A DNA stretch of 64,000 nucleotides. It comes from Azophilus sp026709365. Its GTDB lineage: Bacteria; Pseudomonadota; Gammaproteobacteria; Pseudomonadales; Azotimanducaceae. The stretch covers positions 682,001-746,000 of the forward strand of contig OZ241345.1 in assembly GCA_965200175.1 (NCBI GenBank), in the 5' to 3' direction. Every line of letters begins with the position of its first letter. Positions within the stretch are counted from its first letter, which is position 1. Below, one piece after another: positions 57,464 through 64,000 of this stretch. The notes beneath the pieces were generated by a model. It was not told where the DNA came from, did no database searches, and saw only the letters and a program-made list of their open reading frames with translations. A program made the translations under genes and the position numbers.

Positions 57464-57489
57464 TCTAACCTTCCTGCAATCGGCAACCA

Positions 57490-57594
57490 CGCGCCTCTCG
57501 CCCAAAGGGCGAGAGGCGGTTGGAGTTTCGCTATGCGAAACTCCGCGCCCGTTGCGGGGGGCAGATTCCGAAATGTTTGTGAGCCCGCACACGC
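57490..57594. repeat. Dispersed hairpin repeat upstream of uvrD
   Basis: First hairpin GCCTCTCGCCC / GGGCGAGAGGC (57493-57517), second GGAGTTTCGC / GCGAAACTCC (57522-57544), then CGCGCCCGTTGCGGGGGGCA and the tail GATTCCGAAATGTTTGTGAG then CCCGCACAC. The tail closely matches the right end of the IS at 9483-10737. Confidence 0.8.
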
Positions 57595-57751
57595 TTTGCG
57601 CCGGACCCGGCATCTGCGCCGGTTCTGGCTGATTTCGCAGGATTCGGACGGGCGACGTGGCGGCGCCTTTCCAGCGCCGGGCTGTTTGGTCAGCGCGCGG
57701 CGGCAAGCTCCCTTGGCACATCGCAGATCTTTCGCCCAATTCCGCCAAGCC

Positions 57752-57796
57752 CGCCAGCGTGGCCACCGCCAGCGTGGCCACCGCCAGCGTGGCCAC
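57752..57796. repeat. 15-bp tandem repeat, three units
   Basis: CGCCAGCGTGGCCAC is repeated exactly three times. It lies in the non-coding gap between uvrD and the ADP-ribosyltransferase-like gene; no coding role seen. The rest of the 57595-57927 gap holds nothing recognised apart from the ribosome site of the next gene. Confidence 0.8.
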
Positions 57797-57927
57797 CGCC
57801 ACGATGAAGATGCCATAATGAGAATTGCTCCCGCCAGCACGAACCATGGCGCTACAAGGCCGTAAACGTCTAGACCGGTGCCTGTCCGGGAAATGTCAAT
57901 TGGAGTTAACTGAAGGGGAATGCCGTC

Positions 57928-59175
57928 ATGTCAGTAATCAATGCCCAAGCGTTCAATGAAATTGCTTCCCGTAGGGACAATGCGGAGATCTACCTTGACT
58001 CCAGGAACGATGAACTGCGTTTCGGGCGATGCAACAACGGTCCCATCATGCGCATGGTCACTTGGATCGGGAGCAAGCTCGGCCACGGCGGCGCCATCAG
58101 GCACCGGGATGAAACCGTTAAGGCCTATGTTGAGTTCACCAACGCTCTGGGCAACGATGGGCGGTATGTGGGTCAAGTCGGCTGGGTTAAAAGCCGGCTG
58201 GACGCTGACATGACCGCCTGCAAGCCGCTTACCGCGCGCAAAGTCAGGCAGGTCATGACTGCCCTTAACGCAGGCCAGCCGGCAGATGCCCCGAATGGCG
58301 GTTCATCGGTTGAGGCAGCGGCCGGCAACCGAGCGAGGGCCCGCGACCCGGTCGTCATGAAGTTGGATACGACCCGCATTAGCGAAGCGGAGGTGCGCCG
58401 CTTGCTGCCCCACCTGCTGTCGGATCGGGAATCAGGAGCCCGAGGAGGGGCCACCAACATCCAGAAAGTCGATATCCTGCATGCAAAGATGGATTTTCGA
58501 GGCAAGGGTCTGAACGAAGAGGAGATTAGATGCATCAGCGACTACATTGCCAATTCTGACATAAACAGGCACTTGGGCATGAACGGCGGCGAGCCTTCCA
58601 AGCTCTCCCCCAGCTATCGCCGCCAATACAACGGTATGCAAAGCGGCTTGGAGAAGCTTCCCGATGAGCGGTCGGTTGTTTACCGAGGAACGACCACATC
58701 GCGCAAGACAATCGACCGTTTCAGCGAATCCGTCGGAGCTCGCTTCACGTCCACGGCCTTCCTCTCAACCTCAGCTTCCCCCAACTTTGCGAAGGCGTTT
58801 TCCCACCCGAATGGGCAGGGCAACCAAAGGGCAGTTGAATGCGATGTGCGTTACCAGATATTGGGCCACACGGGCAAGAACATTGCCGGCATTGAGGATT
58901 TGGTGGAAGGTCTTGAGGATCCCGCCGACTACCTCGGCAACGGCGAGGTTCTTTTTCGCCCCGGCACCACCTTTCGCCTATTGGCTTTCGCCAAACATCC
59001 TGACAAGGAAGTGTACGGCATAGTGCTGAGGGAGGAGGGCACTGCCGCTACCGGCCCTGAGCCTGCGTACAATCTGCAGGATGCCGAGCAGGTGCCCACA
59101 AAGCTCGAAATGGATGGGCTGACAGACGAGGTCATGGCTGAGGTCGACAGAAGACTCTCCACCGAAGTCCGTTGA
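57928..59175 (+). CDS. ADP-ribosyltransferase-like toxin/effector
   Basis: A 415-residue protein with an R-S-E class ADP-ribosyltransferase domain in its C-terminal half (about 230-370): Arg253 in RSVVYRGTTTS, Ser-Thr-Ser at 280-282 in FTSTAFLSTSASPNFAKAF, and the catalytic Glu340 in YLGNGEVLFRPGTTFRLL. The position two before Glu340, normally Glu or Gln, is Asn338. Residues 1-110 form a separate helical domain (DNAEIYLDSRNDELRFGR; RHRDETVKAYVEFTNALG) I do not recognise. No signal peptide. Such domains occur in secreted effectors and toxins acting on host or rival proteins; delivery genes are not nearby. AAGGGGA precedes the ATG. Confidence 0.75.
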   Translation: MSVINAQAFNEIASRRDNAEIYLDSRNDELRFGRCNNGPIMRMVTWIGSKLGHGGAIRHRDETVKAYVEFTNALGNDGRYVGQVGWVKSRLDADMTACKPLTARKVRQVMTALNAGQPADAPNGGSSVEAAAGNRARARDPVVMKLDTTRISEAEVRRLLPHLLSDRESGARGGATNIQKVDILHAKMDFRGKGLNEEEIRCISDYIANSDINRHLGMNGGEPSKLSPSYRRQYNGMQSGLEKLPDERSVVYRGTTTSRKTIDRFSESVGARFTSTAFLSTSASPNFAKAFSHPNGQGNQRAVECDVRYQILGHTGKNIAGIEDLVEGLEDPADYLGNGEVLFRPGTTFRLLAFAKHPDKEVYGIVLREEGTAATGPEPAYNLQDAEQVPTKLEMDGLTDEVMAEVDRRLSTEVR

Positions 59176-59210
59176 CCCGCACCTCCACGACAGTCCTACG
59201 CACCGATCAT

Positions 59211-59430
59211 GCGACGGCGCCGCATAGACAATGGGCGCCAGCACGGGATCGACTTCCGGCAGCGGGAGACCAAGGTCATGGACACTCGGCTTGATTCAAT
59301 TGAAAAGGCGATTGAGCGAGGAACGGCGGACCACGAGTCGTTCAGGGATGCCATTCGCAGCCATGACCTGAGAATTTTAGTCTGTCAGTGGAGTCAGGTT
59401 GGATTCCTTCGCCTTCCATCAGCGGCGTAA
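59211..59430 (+). other. glmS-derived DNA scrap joined to a coil-coding remnant
   Basis: 59211-59270 is about 90% identical to 62293-62352, inside the 3' part of glmS (antisense here). It runs into a frame coding MDTRLDSIEKAIERGTADHE then SFRDAIRSHDLRI, which resembles a fragment of a short coiled-coil protein but breaks off. No functional gene. This is the main content of the 293-bp gap after the transferase gene. Confidence 0.5.
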
Positions 59431-59469
59431 CTCCCACCGGCAAAAGTGAAACCAGACGTGCATCCTGCT

Positions 59470-60339
59470 CTAGCTGCCAAACATCAAGGCGCCGCTTCTT
59501 CGGTCGGCGTTGTCAGACACCACCACCCCGCCAACATAGCGCTTTGCCCCGATATCATAGTGACGGTGTTGGAACTCCTTCAACTTCCGTCCGTAACGGT
59601 CCCTCAACCGCGAAGCTCCGGGTTGCACATGCACGTTATTCACATATCCGGTGCAGTATGCGAAACACACGATCGGGTACAGCAGCGCAGAGCAGACGAT
59701 GTCGCAGATTTGGAGGCCAGCATGGTTTTCGCTATGGCCAAAAGTCGGGAGTTCAACCAAGTGCTCATAGTTTTGGTCCGCGCTGAACTTCTGCGTAAAG
59801 ATCGAGTGCGAGACGCTCAGGTTCTTACCCTTGCTGCGGCTGTCGGCGATGCACAAGCCTGATATATCGCATTGGGTCAAATAGTGCTCGAAGTACGTGC
59901 ACAGGCTTTGTGTCGAAGATGTGTACACGGCTGTGCCCCTGAATGGCGAACCTAAAGCCTTGACCCAAATGCGAGCGACTATTCGGACTTCGTGTCGCTG
60001 CAACAGGCTCACGATATGGTTGAGGAAACCGATCGCGTGCGATCTCTGCCTCGCGTTCCCGCGGATCGCGTTCCTGCGGACTTCCGCTCCCTTGATCTCC
60101 GGCAGGATTCGATCCAGCCGTTGAGTGGATCGATAGTTCAGGTTAGGGAAAAATCGCTGCTTGAGATTGAGGTAGTCGTTCGTCAGGCTCGCAAGCTTGG
60201 CGGCGTCAATGAAGAGTCCCGCTATGGCGAGGACGGGCTGATCGTTCGGCGCCGGTGGGTTGCCAAGCACTCCCAAGTCCCCGGCTTCGTCAATGAAGCA
60301 AAGCTGCAATTTGGTGGCCCCAAACAAAGCTATGGCCAC
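59470..60339 (-). CDS. DUF3800 protein (third locus)
   Basis: A 289-residue DUF3800 protein. First acidic motif LQLCFIDEAGDLGVLGNP; second NHAGLQICDIVCSALLYPIV, the ICD replacing the usual LAD. The middle has VRIVARIWVKALGSPFRGTA and a YFEHYLTQCDISGLCIADSR strand. Longer than the intact copy at 16702 and only distantly similar to it. The assigned GTG (60339) is inside a perfect 11-bp hairpin. Lower GC than the backbone around it. Function unknown. Confidence 0.78.
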   Translation of the reverse strand: MAIALFGATKLQLCFIDEAGDLGVLGNPPAPNDQPVLAIAGLFIDAAKLASLTNDYLNLKQRFFPNLNYRSTQRLDRILPEIKGAEVRRNAIRGNARQRSHAIGFLNHIVSLLQRHEVRIVARIWVKALGSPFRGTAVYTSSTQSLCTYFEHYLTQCDISGLCIADSRSKGKNLSVSHSIFTQKFSADQNYEHLVELPTFGHSENHAGLQICDIVCSALLYPIVCFAYCTGYVNNVHVQPGASRLRDRYGRKLKEFQHRHYDIGAKRYVGGVVVSDNADRRSGALMFGS

Positions 60340-60354
60340 CGAAGGTGGCCATAG
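60330..60354. promoter_or_regulatory. Perfect hairpin over the start of the third DUF3800 gene
   Basis: CTATGGCCACC and GGTGGCCATAG form an 11-bp perfect stem with a GAA loop. It contains the GTG start and would mask it in mRNA; it could also act as a terminator-like structure or operator. Confidence 0.5.
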
Positions 60355-60434
60355 GGTCTGCCGCCCACATGGGGTCGGCTAAGCACGCCAAAGCGTGATT
60401 GCTTGGAGCAACATATCGGTGGAGTTGTCGGTTG

Positions 60435-60572
60435 TCAATTGCCTGCTTGCAATCTCAGCCAAGTGTCGGCACCGCCCCCGAATGTCTTGTCGAGGCGGAT
60501 CGCCAGTCCCGGCGAAATGCCCGTATGGCAGTTCACGACGTCGGACAGTTGCTTGCGGCTGACGCCTATCCA
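60435..60572 (-). pseudogene. HigA-type antitoxin remnant
   Basis: Read on the minus strand from about 60572: IGVSRKQLSDVVNCHTGISP then GLAIRLDKTFGGGADTWLRL and QAGN before a stop. This is the helix 3-to-end part of HigA/XRE antitoxins (usual form LGVSRQTLSRLLNGRAGISP...). The N-terminal half and the HigB toxin are missing; the fragment begins at the stop of the symporter gene. Confidence 0.7.
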
Positions 60573-62164
60573 TTCTGGGTCACCTTCCCTGCATCGCGTA
60601 CCTCGTAAGCGTCGATCACGCCGGCGCCGATGCTGTCGCCCCAGACGTTGACCGTGGTGCGGAAGCGGTCGAGCAGCCAGTCCACGGCCAGGATCAGGGA
60701 GATGCCCTCAATGGGCAGGCCGACGGCGTTGAGGACGATGACCATGGTGACCAGTCCGGCCTCCGGGATGCCGGCCGCGCCGATGGCGGCCAGCGTGGCC
60801 GTGAGGACGATCACCACCTGATCGCCCAAGCCGAGGGAGATGGCGTAAACCTGAGCGATGAACATGGCGGCTATGGCTTCGTAGAGGGCGGTGCCGTCCA
60901 TGTTGATGGTGGCGCCCAGCGGCAGCACGAAACTCGAGGAGCGCTTGGAGACCCCGTTGCCCTCGGTGGTCCCCTTCATGGAGACGGGCAGCGTGGCGCT
61001 CGACGAGGCGGTGGAAAAGGCGTTGAGCAGCGCCGTGCTCATGCCGCCCGCATAAGCGACGGGGTTGCGCCGGGCGAACAGCATCAGCAGCAACGGCAGC
61101 ACCACCACGCCGTGCAGCGTCAGGCCGAGCAGGACGGTGAGGAAGTACTTGCTAACCGCCATCAGCTCCGGCAGGAAGCCGCTGAAGCCGCCCGCCTCGC
61201 CGATGCGCGCCGCCACCAAGCCGAAGATGCCGATGGGTGCGGTGACCATGATCCAGTTCACCAGTTGCATCACCGCGTCATTCAGCGCCGAAATCACGGC
61301 GATGGCGGGACGGCCCCGCTCGCCGAGCACGGACAGGGCCGCCCCAATCAGCAGGGCGAAGAAGATGAGCGGCAGGATGTCGGTCTCCGCCATCGCCTTG
61401 AAGACGTTTTCGGGGATCATCCCTTCCTTGCCGGTGTGCGGGTTGCCAAGGAACACTTCACGGATGGCGCTGCCGATGCCGCGCCCCTCCTTGTCCTTCA
61501 CCGACGCCGCCATTGGCAGATCGACGGCGATGCCTTGGCCGGCCGGGTTCAAGTCAAGCTGCGCCCGCACCCCGTCGATCAGCAACAGCCGTTCGCCCGC
61601 TTCGGTGGTGAGGTAGTCCGCGTTGGGGGTGGTGAGCCGCCAATCGGTGACGGTGATGCGGCCCTCCTCGGCGGCGCTGATCATGCCGGTGACGTTCTGG
61701 TCGGTCAGGGTCAGGGCGTAGGTGCCGTCGTAGCGCTTGCCCAGTGCGCCTTCGAGCTCGACCGTGCGCAGCCCCTCGCCGTCGAGCCGGTAGCCCATCG
61801 CCGGGTGGCGCTCGCCTTCGGAAAGCCCTGCGCCGGGCGCAATGAGGTTCACCAGCAGCATCCCGAGGATCACCGCCAAGCCGGTCGTGGTCATGTAGTA
61901 GAGCACCGTGCGTCCGCCGATGGGGCCTAAGCTGCGGATGTCGCCCAGGTTGGTGATGCCGACCATGATCGACAGCATCACCAGCGGCACCACGATCATC
62001 TTCAGGGCGTTGAGAAACAGCTCGCCGAGAATTTCCGTCTCCGCAGCCAGTTCCGGCAGGAACCCGCCGGTCAGCGTGGCGAGTACTATGGCGGCCAGAA
62101 TGGCGTACAGCAGCCAGTGGCTGGGGCGGCGGCTGGTTTCGCTGGTTTCGCTTGCTTCGCTCAT
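60566..62164 (-). CDS. Dicarboxylate/amino acid:cation symporter (DAACS) with a large insert
   Basis: A 532-residue secondary transporter. DAACS landmarks: LNALKMIVVPLVMLSIMVGI, NAFSTASSSATLPVSMKG (serine-rich hairpin), FVLPLGATINMDGTALYEAI (NMDGT cation site), and LTATLAAIGAAGIPEAGLVT. Usual members are near 420 residues; here about 115 extra residues (about 116-232), hydrophilic and probably periplasmic, sit between the third and fourth spans (GYRLDGEGLRTVELEGALGK; TDWRLTTPNADYLTTEAGER). Substrates of the family include glutamate, succinate and related acids. Confidence 0.9.
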   Translation of the reverse strand: MSEASETSETSRRPSHWLLYAILAAIVLATLTGGFLPELAAETEILGELFLNALKMIVVPLVMLSIMVGITNLGDIRSLGPIGGRTVLYYMTTTGLAVILGMLLVNLIAPGAGLSEGERHPAMGYRLDGEGLRTVELEGALGKRYDGTYALTLTDQNVTGMISAAEEGRITVTDWRLTTPNADYLTTEAGERLLLIDGVRAQLDLNPAGQGIAVDLPMAASVKDKEGRGIGSAIREVFLGNPHTGKEGMIPENVFKAMAETDILPLIFFALLIGAALSVLGERGRPAIAVISALNDAVMQLVNWIMVTAPIGIFGLVAARIGEAGGFSGFLPELMAVSKYFLTVLLGLTLHGVVVLPLLLMLFARRNPVAYAGGMSTALLNAFSTASSSATLPVSMKGTTEGNGVSKRSSSFVLPLGATINMDGTALYEAIAAMFIAQVYAISLGLGDQVVIVLTATLAAIGAAGIPEAGLVTMVIVLNAVGLPIEGISLILAVDWLLDRFRTTVNVWGDSIGAGVIDAYEVRDAGKVTQNG

Positions 62165-62206
62165 CGCGGATTTCCCCTTGGGCCGTTGAATTGGGCTGGC
62201 TCGACC

Positions 62207-64000
62207 TCATTCGACTGTAACAGATTTGGCGAGGTTTCTCGGCTGGTCCACGTCGGTGCCCTTCAGCACGGCCACATGGTAGGCGAGCAGTTGCAATGGC
62301 GCCGCATAGACAATGGGCGCCAGCATGGGATCGACTTCCGGCAACGGGATGACGGTCATGCCCGAGCCGTCCTCGAACGGCGTGGCGGCGTCGGCAAAAA
62401 CGTAGAGTTGCCCGCCCCGGGCGCGCACTTCCTGCAGGTTGGAGCGCAGCTTCCGCAGCAGCTCGTTGTTCGGCGCAACTGCCACCACCGGCATGTCCTC
62501 ATCGACCAAGGCCAAGGGGCCATGCTTCAACTCCCCGGCCGGATAGCCCTCCGCATGGATGTAGGACAGCTCCTTGAGCTTCAAGGCGCCTTCCAACGCC
62601 ACGGGATACATCAAGCCCCGGCCGAGGAAGAGGGCGTGGTGGCGGTGGACGAACTGCTCAGCCAGCGCGGTGATGCGCCCGTCCAGCGCCAAGGCCTGCT
62701 CAAGCTTGTCGGGCAGCGCGCGCAAGTTGGCGATCAGCTGCGACTCGAACGCCGCCGCCATACCGTGGCGACGCCCGAGCACGGCGGTCAGCAAGGCAAG
62801 GTTGGCCAATTGGGCGGTGAACGCCTTGGTGGACGCCACCCCGACCTCGGTGCCCGCTTGGGTCATCAGGGCCAGATCGGACTCCCGGACGCAGGAGCTG
62901 GTCGGCACGTTGCATAGGGTCAGGGTGGCGAAGTAGCCGATGCGCCGGGCGATGCGCAGCGCCGCCAAAGTGTCCGCGGTCTCGCCGGATTGGGAGATGG
63001 TGACGAACAGGCTGCCCGGCGCGACCACCACGCTGCGGTAGCGGAATTCGCTGGCGATATCCACTTGGCAGGGGATGCCGACGTGCTCCTCGATCCAGTA
63101 GCGGGCGATGCAGGCGGCGTAGAAGCTGGTGCCGCAGGCCACGATGGTGACGCTTAGCGCTTGATCGAACACCTCGGCGGCGCGAACGCCGAAGGCATGC
63201 TCCAGCGCCCGCTCCCGGCCGATGCGCCCCTCCAAGGTGTTGCGCAGCACCTTGGGCTGCTCGAAGATCTCCTTTTGCATGTGGTGGCGGTAGTGGCCCT
63301 TGCTGGTGTCGTCAATGGCGGCCTCCACCTTGATGGTCGAGCGAATCACCGACTCATCCTCAAGGTTCCAAACGGAGATTTCAGCGGCGGTGATTTCGAC
63401 GAGATCCCCCTCCTCCAGGATGATGAAGCGGTCGGTGACCGCCCGCAGCGCCTGCACGTCGGAGGCGACGTAGTTCTCGCCGATGCCCTTGCCCGCCACC
63501 AAGGGGCTGCCCACTCGGGTGGCCACGATGCGGCCGGGGTCGCCGCTTGCCATGATGGCCAGCGCATAGGAGCCTTCCAACCGATCCACTGCCGAGCGCA
63601 CTGCGTCAATCAGCGAGCGGCCGTCGGCGTAATGCAAGTCGATGAGGTGGGCAATGGCTTCGGAATCCGTTTGCGAGGCGAAGGCGTAGCCCGCCGCCCT
63701 CAGTTCGGCCCGCAAGGCGTCGGCGTTTTCGATGATGCCGTTGTGGGCGATGCAGATTCGCCCGTTCGATTGATGGGGGTGGGCGTTCACTTCATGGGGC
63801 CGCCCGTGCGTGGCCCAGCGGGTGTGGGCGATGCCGGTGCGGCCGGCCAGCGGGGCCTTGTCCAAGTCATCGACCAGATCCCGCACCTTGCCGGCGCGTC
63901 GGCGCACCTCGACCGTGCCGCCGTCCGCCGCCACGACCCCAACGCCCGCCGAGTCGTAGCCCCGGTACTCAAGCCGCTGCAAGCCCTCCAGCAGAATGGG
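62207..64000 (-). CDS. glmS: Glutamine--fructose-6-phosphate aminotransferase (5' end cut by window edge)
   Basis: Makes glucosamine-6-phosphate, the first step toward UDP-GlcNAc for cell wall and LPS. The frame is open to 64000 (PILLEGLQRLEYRGYDSAGV), so the N-terminal catalytic Cys lies outside. Glutaminase domain: GIAHTRWATHGRPHEVNAHP and HNGIIENADALRAELRAAGY. Two SIS domains follow (VTISQSGETADTLAALRIAR; CNVPTSSCVRESDLALMTQA) and the end LAYHVAVLKGTDVDQPRNLAKSVTVE. About 597 of some 610 residues are present. Confidence 0.97.
   Translation of the reverse strand, partial: PILLEGLQRLEYRGYDSAGVGVVAADGGTVEVRRRAGKVRDLVDDLDKAPLAGRTGIAHTRWATHGRPHEVNAHPHQSNGRICIAHNGIIENADALRAELRAAGYAFASQTDSEAIAHLIDLHYADGRSLIDAVRSAVDRLEGSYALAIMASGDPGRIVATRVGSPLVAGKGIGENYVASDVQALRAVTDRFIILEEGDLVEITAAEISVWNLEDESVIRSTIKVEAAIDDTSKGHYRHHMQKEIFEQPKVLRNTLEGRIGRERALEHAFGVRAAEVFDQALSVTIVACGTSFYAACIARYWIEEHVGIPCQVDIASEFRYRSVVVAPGSLFVTISQSGETADTLAALRIARRIGYFATLTLCNVPTSSCVRESDLALMTQAGTEVGVASTKAFTAQLANLALLTAVLGRRHGMAAAFESQLIANLRALPDKLEQALALDGRITALAEQFVHRHHALFLGRGLMYPVALEGALKLKELSYIHAEGYPAGELKHGPLALVDEDMPVVAVAPNNELLRKLRSNLQEVRARGGQLYVFADAATPFEDGSGMTVIPLPEVDPMLAPIVYAAPLQLLAYHVAVLKGTDVDQPRNLAKSVTVE

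Noticed and set aside
57752..57796. Three 15-bp repeats as a possible CRISPR or iteron array
   Set aside because: Units are contiguous with no spacers and only three copies; simple tandem expansion is enough.

Overview
The window is high-GC DNA from a proteobacterium, most likely an uncultured gammaproteobacterium. The chromosomal backbone supports this: alaS-recX-recA with mutS nearby, yicC-gmk-spoT-recG, uvrD, glmS, and a nfeD/slipin pair. Host or niche is not directly visible. The mix of catabolic genes, many decayed genes, several kinds of small repeats and an ADP-ribosyltransferase-like protein would suit a repeat-rich environmental or host-associated lineage, but that is inference.

Layout. 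1-8.8 kb: DNA repair and translation core (alaS partial, recX, recA, a secreted NTF2-like protein, a Uma2-family protein, mutS). 8.8-19.4 kb: accessory region with a truncated DUF3800 gene, an IS481/IS3-like insertion sequence, a DUF2235 hydrolase, three small coiled-coil membrane proteins that share a repeated upstream leader, alkB with an interrupted partner gene, a Panacea antitoxin with a nonsense-mutated partner, a second DUF3800 gene and a complete ISKra4-like element. 19.4-21.5 kb: an internally deleted acyl-CoA dehydrogenase followed by a three-gene unit (CULT/cereblon-like protein, HAD hydrolase, PTPS/QueD-like enzyme). 22.0-28.3 kb: a tightly packed transport operon (ABC ATPase, permease fused to a GldG-like domain, DUF4340 protein, PAP2 lipoprotein, HAD-IB hydrolase). 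28.3-31.3 kb: decayed VapBC-type pair, broken DUF4143 ATPase and an intact AAA/PD-(D/E)XK protein. 31.3-37.9 kb: quinone oxidoreductase and a form II CoxM-L-S-G molybdenum hydroxylase operon, divergent from an LLM flavin monooxygenase. 37.9-40.3 kb: restriction-modification locus with a frameshifted nuclease and an intact methylase. 40.2-45.7 kb: MFS transporter, slipin-nfeD-acyl-CoA ligase. 45.8-46.1 kb: an IS5-type MITE. 46.3-53.0 kb: PspC pair, yicC-gmk-spoT-recG. 53.3-57.5 kb: enoyl-CoA hydratase, TRAP solute receptor, uvrD. 57.9-60.6 kb: ADP-ribosyltransferase-like protein, third DUF3800 gene, HigA remnant. 60.6-64 kb: dicarboxylate/amino-acid symporter and glmS (partial).

The most notable themes are non-coding or degraded. 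A dispersed hairpin repeat lies in at least five intergenic places, and its tail resembles the terminal inverted repeats of the IS at 9.5-10.7 kb. A 177-bp element with terminal inverted repeats has split a small gene next to alkB. A roughly 40-bp module is shared between the nfeD-slipin gap and the 5' coding part of gmk. At least seven loci are visibly broken. No tRNA, rRNA or CRISPR array was seen. All family assignments come from reading the translations; no database search was possible.
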